A stretch of 64,000 bases of DNA, from the NCBI GenBank assembly GCA_030549495.1, contig JAUIRK010001028.1, positions 186,001 to 250,000 of the forward strand. Reading direction: 5' to 3'. Of this stretch, positions 52,791 to 64,000 are shown in pieces. Source of the stretch: Nectonema munidae. Lineage: Eukaryota; Nematomorpha; Nectonematoida; Nectonematidae. The stretch's first letter is position 1. Each line of letters opens with the position of its first letter. A model generated the notes under the pieces. It was not told where the DNA came from. It ran no database searches and saw only the letters and a program-made list of their open reading frames with translations. Both the position numbers and the translations under genes were made by a program.

Positions 52791-53700
52791 GAAAAACATT
52801 GGCGAGATAGTTTACCGTTATCCAAATTTAAATTTTGAATTACAGATGATATTAATAAAAAATAGTGTTATTTTCTGTAAATTTTCATTCTTTAAAACTT
52901 TTAATTTCAAAAGTATTGTTTTTTATGTTAATTTCATGTATATTTAATCCAATTATGCTTTATTGATTTAAAAAATAAACAAGTTAAAATAGTGTCAAAA
53001 AAGTATAATTATTGAAACTAAATACGACTTTTTAATATGGCCTGAGGAAATTTTGCAAAATGCAATTGAAGTCGCAATCATTTATTTATTAAGAACCAAA
53101 TACTCGAACTGAATACAGAAATCAAAGAGTGTAAAACTAATGAAGCCAAGGAAGTTCACCGTAAACGTAGGTATCGGACATCCTAAACGATAGGGTAAAC
53201 ACTTTTTGAAAAATATGTATATATAACCTTTAAAAATAGGGGATTTTTCATGAAAAATCTAACAAGTCTGACCTAGTTATATAAGATCACAGTATAAGTC
53301 ATATAGGAAGCAACGAACAAAACATTAAAATTCAAATTAAAACATGTCTAAGTTTTTCCTTTTTAAATTCGAACTAAATAACTTTAATGATTTTTTTAGA
53401 TTGAAATAGTAAGCTCATGGAATAAGTAAAAAAAATGGAGACTAAAAAGAAGTTAAATGGTTATAAGGGGGCTAAATTTTTGTCTTCCGACAGATGGATC
53501 ATCTCCATAATTTTATGTCTAATAGAATACCATAAAAATCCATCTGTGGGAAAAAAAAGCTTTCGAGAAAATTAGCTTACTTTTAATAAAAAAAAATTAC
53601 GGTTTTATATCATGGAACGATCTGATTTTTTGTAATGTTTATGTACATATATAATCTCATAACCTGTAAGGTTCGCGGGTAGACAACTGATTTTTGTCAT
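52791..53700. other. Non-coding AT-rich stretch
   Basis: A segment around 53490-53580 (GGATCATCTCCATAATTTTA, ACCATAAAAATCCATCT) recurs in diverged form near 53820-53900. No gene is seen. Confidence 0.45.
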
Positions 53701-53706
53701 TCTAAA

Positions 53707-54207
53707 CCTGTATACTACGTTCGTTTCTATTCCATAGTTTGTTATGTGCATGTTTTGATACAAATGATTATGAAGACAAGGTTCCAACTTCCTATTCATG
53801 TTTTAATAGATGTAAGATTTGATCATCTCCAAAAAATTTATGTTTAATAAAATACCATAAAGATTCATCTTTGGAAAGACCAAAAATTAGCTTATTTTGG
53901 AGTAATTAAATAAATTTAAAATTAGGGAAAATTCGAACTTATTTTTATTCTCCCTCTCCTTTTGTCAACCTTTGTCAAGTTTTTTCTAAATTGACTCTGC
54001 CCCCTGAAAGTTACCATCATGAGAAAACAGTCAATGTAGTAAAAGATATAAATTTGGACTTTTAAGTAGAAACTTTGGCAACATCGTTTCCGTGAATGGA
54101 GTATATCAAACCTTACATCAACTTAGAAAGCTCCGTAATCATTTGTATCATAAATCATGCACATAGCAAACTATGGAATAAAAACCATTGTAATATACAG
54201 TTTGGAG
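53707..54207. repeat. Inverted repeat with about 85-bp arms
   Basis: The left arm 53707-53790 includes TTCCATAGTTTGTTATGTGC and ATACAAATGATTATG. The right arm 54122-54207 is its inverse complement at roughly 80 percent by eye, including GCACATAGCAAACTATGGAA and CATAATCATTTGTAT-like sequence (here CGTAATCATTTGTATCATAA). Possibly a foldback element or two opposed copies of one repeat. No ends or target duplication are evident. Confidence 0.6.
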
Positions 54208-54311
54208 ATGACAAGTTCATTACATAATAGCGAAGAGTTTCCTAAAACTCTTCATACCCAAAAAATATAAGTATCATTTTTATAATCAATATAAATCAAA
54301 ATGTTGACTTA

Positions 54312-56198
54312 CAGTGTTGCCAGGCAAAATTAATCAAAAATATGTAAAACATGTTCTAAAAGAAATCCGTAGATTCAAATTTTTAATGAATGTCGGTTCT
54401 TCTATACTATTTTTGATTGAAAATTAAATTTATTTGAAAAAAACTTAAAAAACTATTAAATAATAATCAACTTTTAAATATTTAATTGTGTGATGGTTTT
54501 GGAGTAACGGACGATGAAATTTTAACGACAATTTCTGGCGGATCGTAGTTGTAACAAAGTACACCTAGGTCGTTAGTTTTAACATCCAGAAGCCCTGATA
54601 TTGTTGAAAGATCAAGCTGATTTCTTTTTTTTTTTTTTTTGGTTGATCATGCTAAAGAAGAGAAAAACATTATTTATTCAAAAGAAAAAAAAATTTCTCA
54701 AAGCTATACCTGAAAAGACGCTCACAGTCTGCATTTGAATGAGGTAAAACTAACAATGCTATCATTAGTTCACAAAGTAATTGGAATCTTATTTTTCTTT
54801 CTAAGGTTTTTAATTTGCAAAGTTTTCCCAAAAAAGCGTCAACCTCACAATTTTCCAAATCAGAGGGGATTTTCATAAATTGATCATCTAAAAACTCGTC
54901 AATCTATCCAGAGGGACAATGTGCGGAAACCTTTCTACTAAAGCATTAACTAAAAATATAAATTTCATAATTTGGTGTTAACTAAATGATGTTAAAAATT
55001 GCCTGATAAAGCCTTAATTTTAGTTCTTTCATTTGAATCCAAAATACGAAGATGGGCTAAAATGGGATCTCCAAAGGGTAGCTTTGCTTTGAATCGATTA
55101 ACAGCTCGGACATAATAATTTCTTATATTACTAACAAAAATATTATTTTGAGAACATTTTCAAAGGTGTAAGATGAAAAAAGACAAAATAACCTCATGAA
55201 TCCTTTCAGTTCATATCTCTCAATCTCATCCTCATTATCTTTTAAAAAAGCAGGCGTTTGATAACTTATAAAAATCGCCTCATCAGGTAACTAAAATTCT
55301 TTTCATGAAGTTTATGGTTTGACTTTCAAGGTAGGGAGCCATCGCAGACTTAATAATACATGTTGCTTTAGTTCGTTTGCATTGAATTTTTTTGCAATTT
55401 CCGAATAAGAGCACAATTTCGGTAAAAGTTCGGAAAAATGATCATGGCGAAGAAAAAATAAGTTGTACTCCATCATTCAATTTCAAAAAATAATCTCCGA
55501 TTTGTTGACTGGATATTGACATTTTTCTTTAGTAAAAGACTTGAAAGCTTTTTTTCTGTTTCCCTTACAGTTTTTTCATTTTTAACGTGGATTGTAGTTT
55601 TAGCATGTTTTTCGAGTTCTTTAATTCCACGCTTAGCAACCAATAGCTTTTTAGAGCATAATTTACAAAAGGCTGTACCTTCTGATCCACCACTTTTCAG
55701 CCAGCTTAACTTTTTCTCCCACTCACTTTTATAAGTAAATAAAAAAAATTTGACACGCATGATTTAAATCCTGTTTGAATTAATGGAAAAACAAAACCAA
55801 ACACTGTATTGTATACGACTACAGTTTAAACAACGTTTATAATTTATTTTATTCCTAGAAAAATGTTCAAAGTAAATTAAAAAATATGAATAAAAATGCT
55901 AGCAAAGAGAATTAAGCCATTTTTTATTTTTTTTTACCTGAACAATAGTGACAGCTTACTGCCTGGAAAAGAAAACTCTAGAATTTTTAATAAAAAAAGT
56001 TTGTAAAAAATGTATTATTACTTATAAACTCTCTTATCGATAAAAGAAAAAAAATATTCATAAATTTATTGGCAAAAATCCGTAAAAAATCCGTAGAAAA
56101 AAAAATCCATAAAAAAATCCGTCCGTAGAATATCCGTAGACAATTTTTGCCTCAAAAATCCGTAAAATACGGATAAATCCGTAGATCTGGCAACACTG
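54312..56198 (-). mobile_element. hAT transposon with both ends, TIR CAGTGTTGCCAG
   Basis: Left end CAGTGTTGCCAG at 54312-54323 and its exact inverse CTGGCAACACTG at 56187-56198. Flanks are TTGACTTA (54304-54311) and, one base out from the right end, GTGACTTA (56200-56207), a likely 8-bp duplication with small changes. Subterminal regions carry the word ATCCGTA or its close variants: one copy at about 54365 and at least six between 56079 and 56186, the last joined directly to the right TIR. hAT transposases are known to bind short subterminal repeats, so these are probable binding sites. Transposase pieces inside are on the minus strand. Length 1887 bp, short for an autonomous hAT. Confidence 0.92.
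54670..55760 (-). pseudogene. Decayed hAT transposase inside 54312-56198
   Basis: The N-terminal piece (55473-55760) is a BED-like finger: YKSEWEKKLSWLKSGGSEGT, then FCKLCSKKLLVAKRGIKELE and KHAKTTIHVKN, giving CX2C and HX5H (KHAKTTIH). The C-terminal piece (54670-54876) reads FLGKLCKLKTLERKIRFQLL, then CELMIALLVLPHSNADCERL and FR, the dimerisation block in which the family has LP.SNA.vER.FS. The catalytic core between about 54880 and 55470 is much eroded, with the remains hard to follow. Inactive. Confidence 0.85.
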
Positions 56199-56266
56199 AG
56201 TGACTTATATAATGTTGACACTGATTCTTTCCATAACTCAATTCTCAATAAATAGAGTATCTCTTA

Positions 56267-56330
56267 CAGCGGCTTAGCCAGAAAAAGTTAATGAGGGGGG
56301 GGGGCACTGTGGGTACAAATTGAAAATTTT
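56267..56330. mobile_element. Solitary left end related to the nested 205-bp hAT element
   Basis: CAGCGGCTTAGCCAGAAAAA followed by GTTAATGAGGGGGGGGGGC matches the left end of the element at 43257 (CAGTGGTGTAACCAG, GTTAATGGGGAGGGGG). It starts 69 bp beyond the right end of the hAT copy at 54312-56198. The right end was not found. Confidence 0.5.
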
Positions 56331-57751
56331 TGATAAATAAAAATAGACCTTTTATACTTATTCATAAAATACTTATTCTTAATTTGTTTTTTGATCATTG
56401 AAATTTATTTATATTAAATGACATCTTAAAATAATTCTTTTTTCATTGATGCATGGGGATTTATAAAAAAGTGATGGTAATATATATTTAGTAATATATA
56501 TCAACATGTTCGCGCTCCTTGCCATGATTCTTGTTGACTCAGCAATTTTTAAATAAAAATTCTGTGTGTCTTTTAAAAAACTGGACACCTCAAAGCCATG
56601 ATCTTAATATAATTGAATAAATGTGGCTTGAGTTAAAAGGTTTTTTATTAACTTTCCACCAATAAATTGCAATGGAATACTATGATTCAAGGTTAAGTGA
56701 AGAAAACCTTTCCATATCGGTCTCAAATTTCAACATTAATGATGAACAAGACAAATGGTAATTTTTTTCCTTTTTATAGGATGTATTTTTTGATGAGAAT
56801 AGTTAATCATCAAAAAAACAATCAAAATCAAATGAACATAAATTTTTTCTTTAGAAATTTTCTAAATTCATGTAAAAAGTTTCAAGAATTTTTTGAAAAA
56901 AAAAGTTTTTAGTTCCAATTCAGAATTTTTAAACAAAGAGTTTTTAAATCTTGGATCTAAAATGTAAAAATGTATTTTTCTCATATTTAGAAAATATTTT
57001 TTCCCATTGAACCAGAAAATATGATCAAAGTTTCTTCCAATCGACAAAGTTCAATATCCGGGTTATCAATAAAGTGTTTAAAAACTTTCACTCGTGGAAT
57101 AATTTGAGAAGTATTGACAATTTTTGCAATTAATCTGAAAAAAATTATTAAAATTACGTAAATTTTCATTTTTCTGAAGATTGATTGAAGATTTTAAGTA
57201 AGATTGATTCGCAATGAAAACAGACAACATGGGAACATCTGAACCATAATTTGAAATTGCATTATTTTGTTTAAATAAGCATTCTAAAATTAAATAGGAA
57301 CTGTTCCCGAGTGTAGATAGATCTTGAATTAATTGTTTTTTTCAATTTTAAATTAGTTTTACATTTGTTTCTTAATTTTAAACAAATATAAGGAATCGAT
57401 AAGGAATCGCCATTTTTATTTTTTTAATGATACCTTATCCGATACCGATTCTTTAAGAACAGTGAGATTGAATGATAAATAAAATGCAAATAGAAACGTA
57501 ATGCAATATAACAAATCACGAATGCCATCATCCATAAATTAAATTATTTTTTTGTAAAGCAGAGAAGATAAATGAAGAAGAAGAAGATAATTCTTCATAA
57601 AAGTACCATTTGTTAATGGATTCAATTCTCAGGTCACAATTACAATGACGAATTTTTGCAGAAAAATTTGAAAAAAGAAAAACTTTTAATACGACATAGA
57701 CAAAGGAACAATATTGAAAGAAATTTACTCATGCTTTGTGAAAATAAAGAC
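56331..57751. other. Non-coding AT-rich stretch
   Basis: No gene is seen. Short K/N/F-rich frames reflect composition. The 3' untranslated region of the receptor gene at 57752 should lie at its right side. Confidence 0.4.
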
Positions 57752-58822
57752 TTATCGATGCAAAATCTTTACTCTGATGTCTGTAAGGAATCGCTGAAAC
57801 TTAGTACAATTTTCTATCAATATGATGTAATTGATAAAAGGACTGATGACGAGAAACATGTTGCTAACACTTCTCAAAATTTTGACAGAAAGGATTTTGT
57901 TATCTAGGTAATCACAAATCAAGGAGGGAAGGTAAAACAAACAGACCAAGAAGTTTGCGATTAGAAGAGAAAAAATTTTATTCTTTTTCCTGTGAAGTGG
58001 GGGAAACTTTTTTTTCGGAAGCTCTCTATCTTCAATTGACCTTGAGGGAATGTGCTCACGTGGAACTTTAAACTTAATTTCACTTTGCACGTCATCACTC
58101 ACAAACTTTTCGTAGGAAACCAAGGCAATGACTTGGGGGTGGCTACCGCGCAAAGCACTTGGCTTTCTACCATTATTGTTGAATTTGATTATGGAGAGTT
58201 GGGAGGAACAACTTTTCTTTTTATGCAGGATGCGTCTCTTAAACGTGTAAATGAAGTAGACTTCGAAGAGAAGGAGAAGGGACATGGGAAGGTAGTAACA
58301 GCAAATTTGATTGAAGATTGTGAAAATTTGAAAGATCAGTCGGAAGTTGTTTTGTTCAGAAAACGTTTTTAAATACAAGAAGCGATACAGCAACTCCAGC
58401 CCAAAGTTTAGCAGCCAAAAGGTGTAAATGCAGGCGCAGACGTTGAAGCTGAATTTGAGATGGGTGATGGGAAATGAGATGCTGAGGAACTTGTCAAAAG
58501 ACATGACAGCCAGTATGTAAGGCGATGTGAGCAGGAAGGTGTTGGCGAAGGGAAAAAACACATAGTTCTGGAGAAAGAGTAAAGTCGTGAATTTGAAGAA
58601 ATGGAACTTGAGCAATAAGGAGAGAAAGATGAATAAAAAGGAAAGTGCGTTGTTGATGCACAAGTATTTGTGAAGGAGAAACTTCCTTTGCTTCCATTCC
58701 CGCTTGCACACTCGCTCAATGAAGTTGGAGAAGAGGATGGAAAAGGTGAAGCCGAATACACAGATTGCGCTACTCGCTCCATTCAGGCTCTTTATGATTT
58801 CTTCAATCCTCTCTTCCTTCAT
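57752..58822 (-). CDS. Divergent class A-like G-protein-coupled receptor
   Basis: A 356-codon uninterrupted frame with seven hydrophobic spans: TM1 about residues 19-37, TM2 54-75, TM3 88-107, TM4 127-147, TM5 166-190, TM6 283-304 and TM7 318-340. SFDKFLSI follows TM3 where class A receptors have (D/E)RY; the second TM6-TM7 landmark is SPFINY, matching NPxxY loosely. TM6 carries FYLPSLICDY with the usual Pro. The third cytoplasmic loop is long and basic (about 90 residues). The short N-terminus has no signal peptide. The conserved TM3 and second-loop cysteines of class A are absent. Ligand and subfamily are unknown. The frame opens 21 nt further upstream without an ATG, and a GCAG acceptor-like site there leaves room for an upstream exon; the ATG at 58822 is the first available. 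Confidence 0.75.
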   Translation of the reverse strand: MKEERIEEIIKSLNGASSAICVFGFTFSILFSNFIERVCKREWKQRKFLLHKYLCINNALSFLFIFLSLLLKFHFFKFTTLLFLQNYVFFPFANTFLLTSPYILAVMSFDKFLSISFPITHLKFSFNVCACIYTFWLLNFGLELLYRFLYLKTFSEQNNFRLIFQIFTIFNQICCYYLPMSLLLLFEVYFIYTFKRRILHKKKSCSSQLSIIKFNNNGRKPSALRGSHPQVIALVSYEKFVSDDVQSEIKFKVPREHIPSRSIEDRELPKKKFPPLHRKKNKIFSLLIANFLVCLFYLPSLICDYLDNKILSVKILRSVSNMFLVISPFINYIILIENCTKFQRFLTDIRVKILHR

Positions 58823-58843
58823 GAGAGCGCCCTCAGGATCCAA

Positions 58844-60229
58844 GATAAAACGGCTGCGGTTTTAAAGTTGGGTTAAAAAATTCTAAGCAATCTTGCGCAG
58901 TCTAAAACACAAATGATTTGTAGAGATGTTGAGCTTTGAGGCAAGGAATATTTTTTGATTACAGTGTATCGATGAACTGGAGAATACAAAAGACGGATTC
59001 CATCTATGTTAGCGCAATTACCTGAAAACTCATGGACTATTCGCTCTCAAGAAAATTCGGCCTAAAGACAATAATATGATCAATATATTTAAATGCAAAA
59101 TTATTCAGAGGCCTAATAGTGCAGAAGCCAAATTGAGATTATCTCTTGTAAGGTTGGTAAGTAAGTTTTTCATTCAGATCAATTTTTTCTTGAAAACTTA
59201 CAAAATCTGAAGGACGTAGTGAGGATGTTGCACTTTGGACATATTTAGTGTCAAAGCTAGTGCCTGCCATTTTGCACACCAAACCCCTTTCTCATCTATA
59301 CAGATGCAAAAAATGAGTTTCCAAAAAAAGAAGTCCCATACCTCTAGTGCACTCAAAAACTAAAGAAAATTATTTAGAAAGGGCTGTCGAATCCTTTACT
59401 ACCCATTCTACAATGCTTTTATCATTTTTTTTCTTTGGCCATCTTTTGAAGAGAATTACATGTGGTAAGATTAGTCTGATCTAATTTGATGTAAATATTT
59501 TTCTAAATTCTAACATAATTATTTTTCATTTGAAAAAAAAAATTCTTTTCCTCAAGCCCAAGCTTCGTGCTTGCTCGCAGATATGAACTGTTTTGTTTCT
59601 GCTGTTAAATAAAACTATCTAGACACATCCTCCGATAAGCATACATGCGATCGACATTACATTTTAAAACTTTCACATATGATTTTCAAAATAGTACGCA
59701 ATCGTCAAAATTGTGATTTGATGATGTTTCAACTTTAACTAACCTATTTTATACAACAGAGCCTTACGTCTCAAATAGGGGTGAATATTATGTAACAAAT
59801 GGCCCTTATGCATCAGAAATAGGGTACACATTTGAAAGAGCATATATAGATAGTTTTTTATACAAAATACAGTACGTATCAAAATTCATATTTCATATCA
59901 TAAGAAATGTTTCGTGACTGAACGTAGATCTGCCGGAATAAGACGGACTCACACTGCTTGTGCTGCAGATTTGGGCCTCATATCTTGAGAGATTGCCATG
60001 GTCATATTTGGCATTTCTTGGACACACTTACATTTGGAGTTGGCCACTTCTAAATCTTTTGGCCTTGAGGGTATCTTACCTATATTTCTTAAAAAATTAT
60101 TCAAAGAATGATTGACAACTTTGTTCAACTTTTCATTGAAAGGATGCGAACTTTTGAAAGAGCGAAAATTGAGGTGTATAACTACGGTTCGCAAAAAAGC
60201 TGCTTTCAAACTACAGACCTTCTTTTGTT
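58844..60229. other. Upstream flank of the receptor gene and non-coding DNA
   Basis: The receptor promoter is expected near 58850-59200 but is not recognisable. An 86-codon minus-strand frame at 59949-60209 matches no family I know. Confidence 0.4.
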
Positions 60230-60790
60230 AATTCTGCATTGTTTAAATTTTTGAATCAATTATTGAAGAGAGAATACTCAATCATCCTAAAAATAACCTA
60301 ATCAAATCACCAAGAGCATGGATTCCTTCAACAATTACTAACTTAATTGAATTTTCCATTGAAGTGACTGTAGCAATGAATAAACGTAAAATATTGTGTA
60401 TAGCGTTCTTCATAAAAGACATATTGAAAATGGAATCTTTTGGAATTATTGATAATCTCCTATTTTGGCTCCAAGACTATATTTGGAATAAAAAAACTTT
60501 AGTGCATATTGGTGATCGATCTTACATCGAATAATCCAGCAATCAATAGTGGTATACTACAAGGTTCAGTATTAGGTTCTTTGTTTTTCACAAATTTCCA
60601 ACGACATCACAAATGGGCTAACTTCACACGTGAAAGTCTTTGCGGATGACATTAAAGTATTCAATATTTCTGGTGTAAGTTCAAATGAATCTTTGCAGAA
60701 AGGTTTATACTCCCTGTATGAATGCTCTGTAAATGTGCCAAAATCTTCAAATTGACAAACCTTATGAAAAGCAAAATGATTTTAACTCTT
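60230..60790 (+). pseudogene. LINE reverse-transcriptase relic
   Basis: Pieces in order on the plus strand: TITNLIEFSIEVTVAMN near 60335-60385 (the ..STITNLIEF.. block of Jockey/CR1-like LINEs), then INSGILQGSVLGSLFFTNF (60545-60595; consensus PQGSVLGPLLF) and NDITNGLTSHVKVFADDIKV at 60601-60660, which includes the catalytic FADD. Several frame changes and stops lie between them. Only the palm is left. Confidence 0.8.
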
Positions 60791-61027
60791 CATAGATTCT
60801 AGATTCAATTTCAATACACATGTTTTATCTGATGTGAAAAAGTTTCTCTACTTTTTTGTTTTCATTGACTTGAGCATCATCTAATTCAAAAGTCCAAAGC
60901 TATCAAAGTCAGCCAAAGTTATCAAAAAATTAAACAAAAAAAGCACAGATTCAAACAAATTTATTTTTAAGTATTAAAATAATATTTTAACTTGATAAAG
61001 ACTAGTGAAGTCGAAAATTCGTCTAAC

Positions 61028-61540
61028 TTAAAAATAAATCTTATAAATAAATCTGCTAATTATTTTAACAGTATTATTGTTTTCAAATCCAAATATAATT
61101 AATGAATTAATCACTGCGACATCAAGAATATTAAAAAGCCATGCCATCCCCCATCTCCTTAACATTCTTTTTCTACCATAGATAAGTGCCATTTTGTCTA
61201 AAGGATTAATGACAGGCCTTTTTCCTTGTAAGAAATATTTTAGGTTTTTTGAAGAATCAAGTTCAATTTTGGGTTGAGTATGCATTGAAGAAATCAAAAT
61301 AACCACTTCATTTTTGTTAGAACAAAAAGATAAGATTGTGAAATCATTTCAAAATTCAAATACTGAAAAACAAAGTTTTATTTTTTTAGCTGAACATAAA
61401 TCTATACTAAGTTGTGATCTCTTCAGATTCATAGCACGAGCTAAAGGCAGCTTCTTTTTGAAAAGCTCGCAAACGAGCGTAATATTTGTGAAAAAGTTTT
61501 CACAAGTTATGCTTCAATCACAAAAGAAACTATATGATTT
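61028..61540 (-). pseudogene. piggyBac-type transposase fragment
   Basis: The minus strand reads SNKNEVVILISSMHTQPKIE followed by INPLDKMALIYGRKRMLRRW then GMAWLFNILDVAVINSLIIF. It corresponds to the piggyBac (DDE_Tnp_1_7) region PKKNK.V.LLSSMH...(G)GVD..D.M...Y...R...RWP...F...LD.A..N. The last catalytic Asp of the family appears kept as LDKM. Upstream N-terminal parts and the C-terminal cysteine-rich domain are missing, so it is a fragment. A GGGGTCTATTAGACCCC palindrome at about 61726-61743 lies 190 bp upstream and may belong to the same element. Confidence 0.78.
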
Positions 61541-63629
61541 GAAGTGAGTGTATATTATAGGAAGCAATAAGTTACTCCATTCATAACTTTGAGATGTTAT
61601 CTTACAAAAAATGCCAGTTTTCAAACACTATATTTCTCAAGCAACTTATAAAACTTATAAAGCTGAATTTACACCTTTTAAAAGTTTACTTCTTAAATTG
61701 AATATAAAAATCTATAAAAATTTTAGGGGGTCTATTAGACCCCACTGCTAAACAATATTTCATTGTTTTGATAAAATTAAGACAATTTTTTTCAAGTCTT
61801 TTTAAAATTTGTATAAAACTATGATTTTTTTCTAGATTGAAGTATTTAAGTGAATTCTGTGTTTATAGCTAAAAAAATTAGATGTCAAAAATTTTGGTAA
61901 AAAATTTCAATTTTGCAAAAAATTGCACAAAATATAAAGAAAAAATAAATAAAGAACAAATGGAACATTAATTTGCCTGAGAAATTCTCCTTCCTCTTCT
62001 ATTCAGAGCTGGTTTTAATAATAATTCATTATTCCTTTGGCGCATCTTTGCGTTTTGTGAATGTTAAAAATTTGAGGGGTTCTATGGAATGATTTTGCAC
62101 GAATTTTCATGAAACATCTGCATGATATGTTTGTAAGTGAAAAAATATGCATACTATGAGAAAAGAATGAGCTTTTCATAGTTATCTTCCCACACCCACT
62201 TTCTATAGTTGAACTTTCACAACAAGAGAGAGATAAGCTATAAGTACCAAAATTTTGGAAATAAATACCTATATCCTACTCAGAATCTTTGACATCCTTC
62301 TCTGCATTGGCTGAGCTTTTATCACGTTTCACGCAAAGGTAATGTAAAGTATGTTTGCCGTTTTTTATTCAAGTTTTCAACTTAGGATCGTTGTTATTGA
62401 GAGCGCAGATTTTGTCCCCTCCCCTAACTAGTTAAAACAGGATTCTAGTTAAGTATTACTAATTAATTAATTAATTAGTTAATTACTACTATTAATAATA
62501 AAATAAAATAATCTAATAACTTCCAATATAAAAACGATAAAACTTACGTTTCTAAAGGCGAAGAGTTAAAGACAAAATGCGTTTAATCTAAATTAACTTA
62601 TATATATATATATTGGCATATGCGTGTGTGTGTCTGTGAGTGAGTGAACAAACTGAGGCATAAATTATTCAAGATAATGGCTGAACAAAATAATAAATTA
62701 GTTTAGGTACACAAAATAAGAAGAACTGATACCAATTTTTATATAAATAATAATTGTATTTGGAAATTTGATTTGTGCTGTAGCCAACTTTTAAAGGTCT
62801 TCTCTACACACACCTCACGTTTAGAATGAAGTTTCCTTGAACAAATAAACGCTTCAGCCTTGAGCATATTCACGATCATTTTCTTAAGGCCAACTTCTGA
62901 CTTAATAATGAGAGTGATTCACACTACTCCACTCAAAAAAGTAAGACGATTTGCCATCCAGCGCTATGTTATTGGCTAAGCTTTTTTTTCAGACTTTGAC
63001 GCAAAAGTAATTATCATCCCGCTTTTTCGCGCATATCATTAAATATATGAGTCTTTTTAGAACAGGATATCGCTTACAATTTTTTTACTCAAGTTTTCAT
63101 CCTTTGTCGACGCCGTTAACTTGTTATTTATAGTTAGCAATGCTAAAACAGGTGAATTTTCGATATAGGTAAAGGTACCAAAAGCAAATCTATTCATTTT
63201 ATGAATAATATGAGATATATGCCGCAATTTGGATTCAGTTTGTGTAGCTAGAATAATATTTTGGAGTTGGTTTAAAAATGCTTTTTATATAGACACCAAT
63301 TGACTCAAAATCATTTCCTAGTATATTATTTATATTTTTTATACTCGATCACTTTCATAATATTAGGATGTCAAAATAATAACAAACTTACAAACTAATC
63401 TCCATATCTTGAATTCAAAATTCTAGATTTAAACCGTACAGCAAAATAAAACACCTCACTTGTACACGCTACTCCATTTTGTGGTATAGGAGACATATAC
63501 TTTAAACCAGGCAAACGGTGACTGCTATCAATTTATATATAGTAATATATAAATTTCATGTATTTTAAAAAGGTTTATTTTTAATTTTAAAAGAACTAAA
63601 CAAGTTTATTTAAGATAAGTATATATAAA
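61541..63629. other. Non-coding stretch with microsatellites
   Basis: A (TTAA)n-like run lies at about 62458-62486 and mixed (TA)n/(GT)n at about 62600-62645. No gene is seen. Confidence 0.45.
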
Positions 63630-64000
63630 CTATGTTTTTTTACAAAATAAGCAAAATTCTTCTTTTACTTGAATACGGTGTTCTGGACAAATTGAAATTC
63701 CACAGCAAAAGCAACTACTTCTGCAGTTCTTCTTACAATACTTACAAGGTCTTGAAAAACATGTTTTCTTTTTTTTCCCATCGACAGGTGCTTTGAAGTA
63801 CCCAACATTTAACGCAGCTTCTTTTATGGATACCGAGAGAGATTGATTGTTAATTCTCAAAGAAGAAAAAGGAAATGCTAAATTGAAAGAAAGGTTTCTC
63901 AAAAACTCTTTCCTACTTTTTCTATAACCACTTTTTTCAATAAAATGTAAGAATTGCTCCATGAAACATCGATCATATTGTAGTTGATAAGCATGGGCCA
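63630..64000 (-). pseudogene. piggyBac-type transposase C-terminus, partial at window edge
   Basis: The minus-strand frame is open to the window edge and ends at a stop at 63630. It reads SRKEFLRNLSFNLAFPF, matching the (R)(R)xFLKSLAFxL segment of piggyBac transposases. About 60 residues later comes the cysteine-rich tail: CKYCKKNCRSSCFCCGISIC, PEH, then FCLFC, the zinc-binding tail that binds the element ends. This part shows no breaks, so this copy may be better preserved than the fragment at 61028; the catalytic part lies outside the window, so nothing can be said about its state. Because it lies upstream of that fragment on the same strand, the two are separate copies. Confidence 0.8.

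Noticed and set aside
58052-58372. Plus-strand frame opposite the receptor gene
   Set aside because: Antisense shadow of the GPCR coding frame.
59949-60209. Minus-strand 86-codon frame
   Set aside because: No family match known to me and adjacent to LINE debris; not enough to call a gene.

Overview
The window looks like nuclear DNA of an arthropod, probably a crustacean such as a copepod. It is very AT-rich, its introns are short with GT..AG ends, its few host genes are metazoan (a TFIIH helicase, an SR splicing factor, a seven-transmembrane receptor), and it is full of decayed transposons. The species assignment is inference from style; nothing in the sequence names the organism.

Only four host loci can be supported. 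At the left edge (296-936, +) lie two or three exons of an unrecognised gene. At 7601-8895 (-) a complete six-exon gene encodes a 183-residue SR-type splicing factor (RRM, CCHC zinc knuckle, RS tail) and includes a 12-nt micro-exon. At 18825-21167 (-) one uninterrupted 780-codon frame encodes XPB/ERCC3, the TFIIH DNA translocase. At 57752-58822 (-) one frame encodes a divergent class A-like GPCR. These genes are not functionally linked.

The rest is mostly mobile-element debris. hAT-superfamily DNA transposons dominate: a BED-finger copy (2638-4588), the C-terminus of a ZBED5/SCAND3-like copy (23035-23510), three ZMYM1-like (DUF4371) copies (28060-30367, 44780-46280, 51000-52790), and a copy with both inverted ends (54312-56198). 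Two copies of a 15-bp-TIR family lie at 11569-18127 and 41201-43970; the larger carries an RNase H-like transposase of a type I cannot name, and a second relic of that type is at 38480-40112. A pogo/Tigger element (16085-17940) sits inside the larger copy. Small non-autonomous elements are nested or scattered (6820-7086, 33192-33974, 42357-42757, 43257-43461, 46496-46931, 47974-48241). There are two piggyBac transposase fragments (61028-61540, 63630-64000), three sets of LINE reverse-transcriptase fragments (36000-36680, 48845-50090, 60230-60790), and a tRNA-derived SINE family (32919-33065, 40925-41080, 47136-47205, 51880-52005).

A perfect (CT)550 tract fills 24891-25990. The remaining gaps are AT-rich DNA in which I see no gene. 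I found no CRISPR array, rRNA, functional tRNA or LTR element. The strongest candidates for something undescribed are the CAGGGGCGCACATCC element family with its unnamed transposase, the frequent nnnTAnnn target duplications, and a 42-bp-repeat foldback element nested in one copy.
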